DNA from: Phoronis australis
Lineage: Eukaryota; Phoronida; Phoronidae
NCBI GenBank assembly: GCA_002633005.1
Contig: NMRA01000950.1
Coordinates: 14,944 to 41,351, forward strand
Direction of reading: 5' to 3'
Length of the DNA: 26,408 nt
Shown here: piece by piece, positions 18,307 through 26,408 of the stretch
Numbering within the stretch: the first letter of the stretch is position 1
Layout: each line of letters begins with the position of its first letter
The notes under the pieces: model-generated
What the model was told of the DNA's origin: nothing
The model's input: the letters and a program-made list of their open reading frames with translations, nothing else
The model's database searches: none
Translations under genes and position numbers: made by a program

Positions 18307-19060
18307 TCATTTTCCCCATCCACCTGAAATTGGGCTTCCGGCCGTATTTCACATGCGGATTTTGAAACAGAACCAAAGGCCCTACCCAAGGAACCTCAGT
18401 ACTTCACCTTTTCAAAAAAATTCCTTCAAACAATGACCATAATAAAACGAACTTTTCCCGAAACTGGATCATAATAAAGCGAATCTTGACTTTAAAGCCA
18501 GAGCGCAGACGGATAGGTACTGTACGAGCTACGCCTCCTGTCTCCAGTGTATCATAGCTGAGGTTCATTTCATCGATTTTCGTGTCTTCACACTGTGAGA
18601 CCTCAACTACAGTTACTTTAGAAAGCTCCCCGCTACCTGTCAGTGCGCTGGCTCTGGACCCATTGTACTCCCCTCGAAACTTTGTTAGTTCACGGGCAAC
18701 CTAGATCCTGAGGGCTGCAGCCCCGGAATTGCTCTCCCCACTTATGGCGAACGTGGGACGTTCGTTACAAATACGGCGGCATCCGGAGAACAGGGGTGGT
18801 TGGTTGAGGTGGTGGCAATAGAAAGGGGGAGTAGTTTGGCGAAGTAAAATTGGTTTGTGCCCCCCAATGATTTTTTGTCTTCCTACTGGCATGATATACA
18901 CTATGTGTTTGTGCTTTTATGTGATGAATTTGTATAAATTAATTATACGGTGACAATCCTAAGACACTTTTGCAGTACCATGCAAAATTTTACCTCACTA
19001 TAGTTCCTTCAACACCAAGTAGTAATTTGCGTTCAAAGCTACTGCTGTACACGTGTAGTC
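18307..19060. other. Intergenic sequence
   Basis: No supported gene. The stretch at 18700-18900 is unusually GC-rich with a ccccccaatgattttttgtc end and may be part of a dispersed repeat, but only one copy is here. Confidence 0.4.
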
Positions 19061-19065
19061 GGTCA

Positions 19066-19116
19066 CTTGGTACCAAAGTTACGCATGTGTATGCGTGCGT
19101 GTGCATGTTAAATAGT
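19066..19116 (+). repeat. GT-rich direct repeat, copy 1
   Basis: ggtaccaaagttacgcatgt followed by a gtgtatgcgtgcgtgtgcatg run and ttaaatagtt; nearly the same as 19512-19565. Confidence 0.75.
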
Positions 19117-19511
19117 TACCACCAAGACCCTTTGTCTCAAAAAGATTTTTTTTGATACATCTCAAGAGGTTGAACAGCCTTTAATACCCCTTTTCAATGG
19201 AACAAGCAAAAAATTAGAAACAAATTATGGTATGGAGTTTGTACATAATGGGTGGAAGATCGTCTCCGCCGTCGTTGTTTTTACTAGTGAGGAGTTGTTA
19301 GGAAAGTCCGCTGAGAACTGCCTTGATCAGAAATGAAAAGAGGCGCGTTTGTGGAAGCTGCAGTGATAGCACTATGACTGAGAACGCATCTGTGTTCAAA
19401 TTTCCTTGATACATATACGTGAAAATTGCTCAGAAATGGCATCGGTTTTGAAGCTGCACGAGAGCATCGAGCCACACTTCATTCGGCATATTTCAAAGAA
19501 TTGTGTTTGAC

Positions 19512-19565
19512 GTTGGTACCAATGTTACGCATGTGTATGCGTGTGTGTGTGTGTGCTAAATAGTT
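19512..19565 (+). repeat. GT-rich direct repeat, copy 2
   Basis: ggtaccaatgttacgcatgt followed by a longer GT run and ctaaatagtt. The copies lie about 445 bp apart and differ mainly in length and purity of the GT microsatellite. Confidence 0.75.
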
Positions 19566-19717
19566 GTTGATGAAAACACAGAATGCACTTGTTGATTCCA
19601 ATAGCATAATTCAAATGACGGGGTTTCCAAACATTTCACTACTCGTGGCTCGATTATTATTTACGTCGACTAACAAACAATAAGTTTTACCCGGCAACGT
19701 GTTGTTTGTCGGAGATA

Positions 19718-19737
19718 ATGGCGGCTTGGAAACACAG
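19718..19737 (+). other. Possible short first coding exon (weak)
   Basis: gataATGGCGGCTTGG followed by aaacacag and a gtgtgt donor. The context looks like a short 5' coding exon (MAAWKH), but no continuing exon was recognised. Confidence 0.12.
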
Positions 19738-19739
19738 GT

Positions 19740-20480
19740 GTGTCAATAATACTACGTTCTAAGTTGTCCGTTAATCCTGGCAATAGGTAAATTAGAGGAA
19801 AGGAAAATCTATATACATAACGATGACTCTCAGCTCTATGTTCCTGAGATGAGACGGGACTGAAGATGCTGTGACTGTTGCTCGCACAGAATGCGACTCA
19901 AATTCGGATTTGTAATGTGGTCCATAAAGAGAACGTTCTCGCGTTACCTTCAGCCAAACTTTCAAATCAGGAGTGCTAATAAATGATTGATTACACCACA
20001 TTACATTCTTGCACTTAAGTTTTTAGTCTGAGAATGACTTGACGAAATTTTTCATCTGGTTGTATTGTTGCACGTTTCCTACATCGCAGGAAATGGGAAG
20101 AAGAAAGTATTCTAAAGGCTCACAACTCCAAAAATATCTAAAATTTCGAAATCAGGTTCAATTTTTATACTTTTGCAGGCAAAAAATTAACATTACCTTG
20201 GTAATTAAATGCGTTGAGTTGCGTACCTATACCGAAACAGCATCCAAGTATTATTGATTTCATGCGCATACGAAATTGTCCGCATGTCCTACAAACACGG
20301 AAAAATAAGTGCGCTTTTGCATTTTTAAAGAGATACCATACCTGAATTTGACCTATTGATAGATACTGAAAATGAATGTCCCGTCCAGTTCTCTGCAACA
20401 AAATTATATTCTGTAACTCTAAACAACCCTCAAACGTTTGCTGAAACTTTTGAAAACTTCTTTCGAACTTTGTTGCACGG
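19740..20480. other. Intergenic sequence
   Basis: No supported gene or repeat. Short open frames on both strands (19792-20001 minus, 20039-20257 plus, 20165-20401 minus) overlap and have no recognisable content. Confidence 0.45.
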
Positions 20481-20488
20481 ATAATTCT

Positions 20489-20804
20489 GACCTACGCTTT
20501 TTGCGAATTACACGGCAACTGTGGGAAAAGATCACGCACCAAGGACCATAATGTCCAAACTGAGATATGCGGTGTATGAATTATTAATCGATTCATTTTT
20601 CTCCAAAACGGATTCTAAACCCTGTTTGGGTGATTTTAAACAATCCTCATTCTCTCACCTGCTGATGGATCATTGAAGTCAATCTTGAAAGCTAAAAGTA
20701 GGAATAAACTAAGAATTCATGGGCACTACCTCACAATTGGACATTATGGTCTATGGTGGGTGGTCTTTTCTCACAGATGCCATGTAACTCCCTAAAAATA
20801 GGTC
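20489..20804. mobile_element. Inverted-repeat element (MITE-like)
   Basis: Left arm 20489-20557 and right arm 20738-20804 are inverted copies. Ctgtgggaaaagatcac and accataatgtcca on the left match the complement of tggacattatggt and gtggtcttttctcacag on the right. Arms are about 68 bp at roughly 75-80% identity, with a central spacer of 180 bp. No coding capacity. I could not define a target duplication. Confidence 0.7.
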
Positions 20805-21510
20805 ACTTTTGCCCCTTTAGCAGACTTTAAAAGGATTTTTTCATTTTTCCTCTAAACTCTTAAAGCTTAATTGTCGAGCCTTTGCAAAGCATTATTTTGT
20901 TTCAGAGTTCTGGACAGGAAAGTCGTTTTAGGATCTGCCAATGGGGCAAAACGGGGTTTGGTATATTTTTAACTTGAAAGATTGACGCCAGTGATGTATC
21001 ACCAGGTGACATAACGAAGATTGGTAGAAATCGTGACAGGGCTAAGTATCATGTAAAAGAATTTGAACAAAGAATATTGATGAATTATCAATCCATGTTA
21101 AGCTCGCATAATTTCAATGAGGTATTATAGGGCCTTTGCGCCTCAACTTCATCCGACCTGACCACACGCACAGTCGACACTAAATGTGCTTAGAATTAAG
21201 GCTACCCTGTCTCTTACAGTCTCCACTAAGTCAAAGAATCCCGCCGTTGGTCACCTGAAACCTGACCCGTGCCCCGGATGTTGTCCCTGCTTGAGACTGA
21301 GTCGTTAATTAGATCCAACAATCACGATTTTCGGTGTTCGGAACTGAGCTCATTTGTAAAAAATGTAATCAATGTTTTAAAACTATTCAACTCTTGCACA
21401 CGCACTCTTTAAATGGTTACTACATGATGGAGACTAATACAATGCTTTTTGAGGTCAGTTCCAACCCATCAGCAAACAACCAGATTAATGACGTGTGGAC
21501 ATTCGAAGAA
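20805..21510. other. Intergenic sequence
   Basis: No supported gene. An open frame from 21334 leads into the minisatellite and holds one CxxC pair but no recognisable zinc-finger spacing. Confidence 0.45.
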
Positions 21511-21738
21511 GTGGACTTTCGGTGTAGCGAACCTTCGGAGTAGTGAATCTTCGGAGAACTGGACTTTCGGAGTAGCGAACCTTCGGAGTGGTGAATCTTC
21601 GGAGAACTGGACTTTCGGAGTAGCGAACCTTCGGAGTAGTGAATCTACGGAGAAGTGGATTTTCGGAGTAGCGAACCTTCGGAGTAGTGAATCTTCGGAG
21701 AAGTGGAATTTCGGCGTAGCGAACCTTCGGAGTAGTGA
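21511..21738 (+). repeat. 48-bp higher-order minisatellite (3 x 16 bp units)
   Basis: gtagcga recurs at 21524, 21572, 21620, 21668 and 21716, an exact 48-bp period. Each 48-bp unit consists of three related 16-mers: cttcggagtagtgaat, cttcggagaactggac and tttcggagtagcgaac. One plus-strand frame is open through all units with a 16-residue repeat (WTFGVANLRSSESSEN) and a non-ATG start near 21449. Any protein role is unproven. Confidence 0.95.
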
Positions 21739-21739
21739 C

Positions 21740-22344
21740 GTGTAAATTTAGAAGCCTTTTCTATCAAATTTGTTGCTCGTATGAAGTGTGTAAAGCTGTG
21801 TACCATTGACACTGATTGGCAAGAGAACTTTTCCTCATGGGCCAAAGTTTTTCTTTAGTCTAGGCCTACTTTTCTCAAATACTGTGAACATGCTCGCCAC
21901 GCTTTTCTCAGTGCAGGAACACAATGTTAAATGTCTGGGTTTTGTTTATAGTGAAATTACCGTCGGCGTGTATTGAATGTAAAAGAATGGAAACACACAC
22001 ACGCGCACACTCGCGTGCATGTTAATTCACCAATCCGCAATCAAAACGGACACTAGATAAGCAAAAATTGTTTGACGATCACCTTCAGTTCGAAATTTGA
22101 AATTGCCTGCACTTCGCCATACCATGCTAGCAAGTATACCAAAGTAGCAAAAACGCATTTTCTGCTGTTTTGTTTATGGGTCCATTTTACGGCATGATCC
22201 AAACCCCACTACATGTACTTTTTGGGAGCTCTTTCGCTGCTTTATAGCAATTATGGACATTTACTTCTAGACTCCCTTTATACCCTATGGTGTATCTTTG
22301 ACCAAATGGTTGAACGTTACACCGATAATTATGAACGTAACATA
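21740..22344. other. Intergenic sequence
   Basis: No supported gene. A short alternating purine-pyrimidine run (acacacacacgcgcacac) lies near 21992. Confidence 0.45.
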
Positions 22345-22808
22345 ATTCTTGTTAGAGGGGTAGAATACTTAATTCCAGCTTAAAGTAATTAATTGCAGCG
22401 TAAGAAATGCTTATGACGTAAAGTACAATATTTGCTGCATAAAGTCAATAATGGCAGCCTAACTAACTTATTTGCAGCGTAATGTAATTATTTGCAGCGT
22501 AAAGTAACTTTTTACAGCGTAGAGTCAATATTTAAGGCGTAAAGTAATTAATTGCGGCGTAAAGGATTTTTTGCAGCAGAAATAAATATTTGGGATGTAA
22601 AGTAACTTCTAGCTCAGCCAATAATTACTTTACGCCGTAATTTCTCAATTGTTTACGTCATAAATAATTACTTTACGCCACAAATAATTACTTTTTTCCG
22701 TAACTGATGACTTAACTTGACAACTAATTACTTTGACGTTCAAATAATTACTTTACGCCGTAAATAACAACTCTACGCCGCAAATAACTTCACACCTCTA
22801 GCAAGAAT
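22345..22808. mobile_element. Foldback element built of short repeats
   Basis: The left end attcttgttagaggggt and the right end cacctctagcaagaat are inverted repeats. Inside, the left half is a degenerate array of gcagcgtaaagtaattattt-like units, and the right half holds the same unit in the opposite orientation (aataattactttacgccgta). The two arms of about 225 bp can therefore pair over most of their length, with the turning point near 22612-22622. No coding capacity and no clear target duplication. Confidence 0.85.
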
Positions 22809-23132
22809 CAGCTTACACAAGCAATGTAAGTGCCTAACGTTCAACGTTTCGGCCAACGATAATTTTACGATAGTGGTGTAGCAACTATGCACGTTCTATG
22901 CCAATGAATGGCGCAAAGTCTCCTCTAATCGTGTCATCTGTGCAAACACTACTACGGTGAAGTTAGGCCATGGGGACGGGTAGGGACCGATGAAAGTAAA
23001 TTCAAAATTACTACTAATTAATCATATATAGTGTAAAATCAACGGATGTTCATCTAACGAATTAATGTAGACATAAAACATGGCAGAAAGTGATCTTGGC
23101 AGCGAACATCAATTCGGCAATGACGTACATGC
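22809..23132. other. Intergenic sequence
   Basis: About 320 bp between the foldback element and the 600-bp duplication; nothing recognised. Confidence 0.45.
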
Positions 23133-24284
23133 ACGTAATTTTTGGACCTCAAAGTTTGTAAAGGATAATTATAAAATTCTATTTTTACCAGAAATGATTA
23201 AAAAAAAAAACAATAAGAAAACGTTTGCATTCTCCTTTCATTGTGCTCATTTGCTTGAGATTGACTAGTTATACTGTACACGTGCAACAAATGAAATACA
23301 ACGACCCCTTACATGAATGTTCATGCGATGTATTGATATCTTTTTATGGGCTCGGTGAATTGCTGTATTTTGTGTTTTCTATATGACTAAAACTGAAATT
23401 CCCATGGGGAAACGTGTTTCGCTTCAATAATTGTGTTTATCAAACCTTTACTGGAAGCCAACAACAATGTTTGGTAAAAAAATGACTGCGTCGAACGAAT
23501 TTCCTATGAACAACGTAAGAATGTGGTCAAAACTTTCGGTGCTTTATCGAATAACATGACAGACAAATGGAATTCAGAGAACCATTGTACTTATTTCTTC
23601 TTATATTGCAGCTAATTATATTTTGTTGAAATGTACAAATATACAGTGTACAGATAAGTGCACTTTCAGTCAGTACAATGTTCGTGAGTTTCGGCACTGT
23701 CATGTTGTCTTATTGAGAGTGACTTACGTAAAGTTTTTGAGCTTCAAAATAAGGATAACCACAAAATCCTATTTTAACCAAAATGATTCCACAAACGTTT
23801 GTCGTCGCGTTTCGTTATGCTCGAGTGTGCTCTTAATCAAATACAACATTTGGCTTGAGATTTAAAAGTTATACGTATACGACAAATGATTTAAAATGGC
23901 CCCGAATGTTCATGCGGTGTATTAGTTGCTATCCTTTAATTTCACTCGATGGGTTTGTTGTTATTCTGTGTTTTCTTTGTTACTAAAACTGAAGTTCTCG
24001 TGGAGAAACTCCCTTTAATTTAGTAACTGTGTTCGGCACACTTTTAATGGCACCAAGACCAATTGTCAATATAAAAGCACCTGGGATAAAATTTCAATGA
24101 ACCGCTTAAAGTTTTGGCAAGCAACTTTCAATACTTTATTAAATAACAAGACACACATACGAATTACAGATGATCACTGTTCTTTTTTCTTCTAATGTTG
24201 CAGCTAATTACATTTTGTTGAAGTACAAATAAGAACAGGTTCAGTCAGCACGTTGTTCGTCAGTTACCGCATGGAATTATTGTC
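23133..24284 (+). repeat. Old tandem duplication, about 590-bp period
   Basis: 23133-23709 and 23726-24284 share an ordered series of matches: acgtaa.tttttg, aatcctatttt-like, cttgagat, gaatgttcatgcg, ttctgtgttttct, actaaaactgaa, cttctta/cttctaat followed by ttgcagctaatta, attttgttgaa and cagtcag. The copies are well diverged but colinear over almost their full length. No shared open frame was found, so this is duplicated non-coding DNA or a decayed element. Confidence 0.75.
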
Positions 24285-26069
24285 AACGTATATCAATACG
24301 GTAATAAGCAATGATAGAATTGAAAACGTCATATTATGGAAATTGACGAATACATGTACGACATCGAATAAACTTGAATAACTGTTTTGTAATAGGCCAA
24401 CCAACAACACAAGTAAACTATTACTTCGCCAATGTGCAGCGACACTAGAAATCGCTAATTGTATTGCTTCCCCACACTCTACCCTTCAAAAACTCTAATG
24501 TTGGGACATGTATATCGATCACTAAACGGTTCCATATTCATAGTTTTTACTGTCGCAACACGCTTATATCTGTTTACACAAATTTGCCTCATAAATCAAC
24601 TTAAAAATGATTCTTTTGTAAGACAACCAAATGGAATACTTTGAGTACCACAAATTGATGCTGTACATAGATCAAGTCAGGGGAAACAAACTTTAAATTA
24701 CGTCTAAGTCCCGAAAGCAACAATAGAAACATATGTAGCTGCAGCAAACTTTAATTTATGTCTAAATCACACAAACGGCTTAACACATACAATGGTAACT
24801 CATGTAGCATTAGGATATATAGCATACATGCAATAACAAGAGAAAGTTAATGTACATGTATATATAGCTAGCGATGATGTGACATTGCGTCATATAAGTG
24901 GCTTGCACAGTATTTCTTGAACTCTCATGTCTTGTAATGTCATAGTCTACTTGTACTTATGCAATTCCGACTGTGTTTAAAGGGTACACAGCATCAAAAG
25001 ACCACCTTCTCAATTTGGATTAGAGCCTCGTGCATTTTGGTTAGATAGGCAGTCAAGAAGTTATTTATGGACTTTAGAAGAACTCCAAGTTGGTTAAGCT
25101 TATTTCTCAAGACAGCTGAAGACCCAATAAGTACATGTATAAGCTTGGTCCAGCGACTCATTTTACACCCGGAATCTCCGGCAATAAAGAATTGTCAGTT
25201 CCTCCAAAATCCAGAGAGCCCTAAAAACTGAAGTAGTGAACTTTTTGAGACTTCAAAACTGCACATGCCTCAAATCGAAGCTGTTTTTGACACTAATTGA
25301 AAAAATGACGTCTTCAGACCAATGTTTACGCAAAACCTAGGGTAATTACATAATACAATAAAATGTTGATTACACAACCTTGTTTTTATCATAGTCACAG
25401 AAACGAATTTAACACTCTGACGCAGAAATTACAATGCTCTTCAACACACGGTTTGCACGAAATAGTTGGATTTACCTGACCTCAGTGCCTTTACATATTG
25501 TATATCTGCTGGTTGTTTTCAATTGATTGGCTGAATATCCAGGAGTTGCAAGATGGAAAAATCAAATTTAGAATCAAATTCAGTAGAATTTGTGTAAGGT
25601 TTAGAGGTCTTTGGTCAAAGATTAGGAACAGACTGTTAGGTTGGACATTTTACTGGCTTTTTAAGCCAAAGAGCAAAAACCGTTGAGTACCACCAAAATT
25701 ACACTACTATGAAACACACACAACAATACTATGAAAGACACATTAAAATACTATGAAAAACACACTGCAATAATATGGAACACACATTACAATTCGCTCC
25801 AATACAAAAAAACAGAAGTTGAACACTAACATAGAGTTTTGACCTCATTAAAGTTGATTTGCAACACTGCAGCATGAAAGGAAAGCGAAAAAATAGAAAT
25901 TGGGCCTTAGGTTTAGTGAAGCTTTCAGAAATGAATTTTTCTACCATTGGTTTGCACTTGGTATACACACGTACATTTACTAATGACTACGGAGCGGCTC
26001 AAAGGTATGACCTATCGTATGCCCAAAATTTTAAAGCTAAATGATGAACAGGAATTTTAATACGAAAAT
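24285..26069. other. Intergenic sequence
   Basis: About 1.8 kb, AT-rich. Short open frames (24459-24644, 25498-25686 and 25859-26044 plus; 25729-25968 minus) have no recognisable domain or splice context. Confidence 0.45.
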
Positions 26070-26170
26070 GAACAAGAGCAACGCAGAGCGTTGAAATGCG
26101 CCCACAATTGCACCGCATACGGTATCCTTCTAGGGTTGTTTACTGTTATCATAAAGTGGCCAGTAGAGGG
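26070..26170 (+). repeat. Dispersed repeat, copy related to 12479-12610
   Basis: Shares gagcaacg, cgttgaaatgcgcccac, a tgcac-c-cata-ggt stretch and ttctaggg with the block at 12479, in the same order and orientation. Confidence 0.55.
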
Positions 26171-26408
26171 CATACACTGTATATGTAGTATGTTGTACTT
26201 TGCAAAATGGAAAGGCATGGTCATTGTCTCCTCAACAGGCTAGGGGCAAAATGTGAGTGATCTTCATAATACAAGCACATCCTATACATGTACATCAGTT
26301 GCTGAAAGCACAACAGAAACCTAGAATTAAAAACAAATTTACCAACATACGAGCTTAGTACAGCATTAGAATGCCAGAAACAAATTTCTACTTGGAACTT
26401 TTCCTTCA

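Noticed and set aside
18701-18901. Antisense 66-codon open frame in GC-rich DNA
   Set aside because: Looks like dispersed repeat sequence; no domain and no splice context.
21334-21543. Possible zinc finger (CKKCNQC...HTH)
   Set aside because: Cys-His spacing does not fit the C2H2 consensus and only one incomplete unit is present.
25498-25686. 62-codon basic, aromatic open frame
   Set aside because: AT-rich chance frame without recognisable motif, promoter or splice signals.

Overview
The window is animal (metazoan) genomic DNA. It has no prokaryotic operon structure. It carries short protein-coding exons with GT-AG boundaries and consistent phases, long AT-rich introns, intronic minisatellites and many decayed transposable elements. 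The gene family, repeat density and abundant short 'tacatgta'-like strings fit a marine invertebrate, but I cannot fix the phylum from sequence alone.

Region 1 (1-10.9 kb) is the 3' part of one plus-strand gene for a multi-pass membrane acyltransferase of the NRF-6 ('nose resistant to fluoxetine') / acyltransferase-3 family. Eight well-supported coding exons lie at 58-237, 2946-3039, 3630-3734, 4226-4388, 5632-5711, 8510-8699, 9225-9367 and 10771-10887 (TGA stop), with an AATAAA signal at 10908. The N-terminal exons lie upstream of the window. A weak extra exon may sit at 6038-6072. The exon that should encode the central conserved stretch between the fifth and sixth solid exons is not visible, and none of the visible exons joins in frame to the exon at 8510. 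This gap coincides with an inserted transposon-like block (6660-7835).

Region 2 is the mobile DNA in the gene. A TIR element (family C, 1086-2755) in intron 1 was itself interrupted by a second TIR element (family A, 1215-2322), with an apparent 5-bp target duplication. A second, uninterrupted copy of C lies at 12640-13176. A rearranged relative of A lies in reverse orientation at 6660-7835. Two clean minisatellites (14-bp and 21-bp units) lie in later introns.

Region 3 (about 10.9-26.4 kb) is intergenic or an unrecognised-gene region with few supportable coding exons. It holds dispersed repeat tails, a decayed Tc1/mariner-like 5' end (17972-18306, minus strand), an inverted-repeat element (20489-20804), a 48-bp higher-order minisatellite (21511-21738), a large foldback element (22345-22808) and several old direct duplications. 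The best gene-like signal there is at 15926-16165: a TATA box, an initiator-like site about 30 bp downstream, an ATG, and a coding-like stretch broken by one extra base and ending at a good splice donor.

No rRNA, tRNA, CRISPR or operon-like feature was found.
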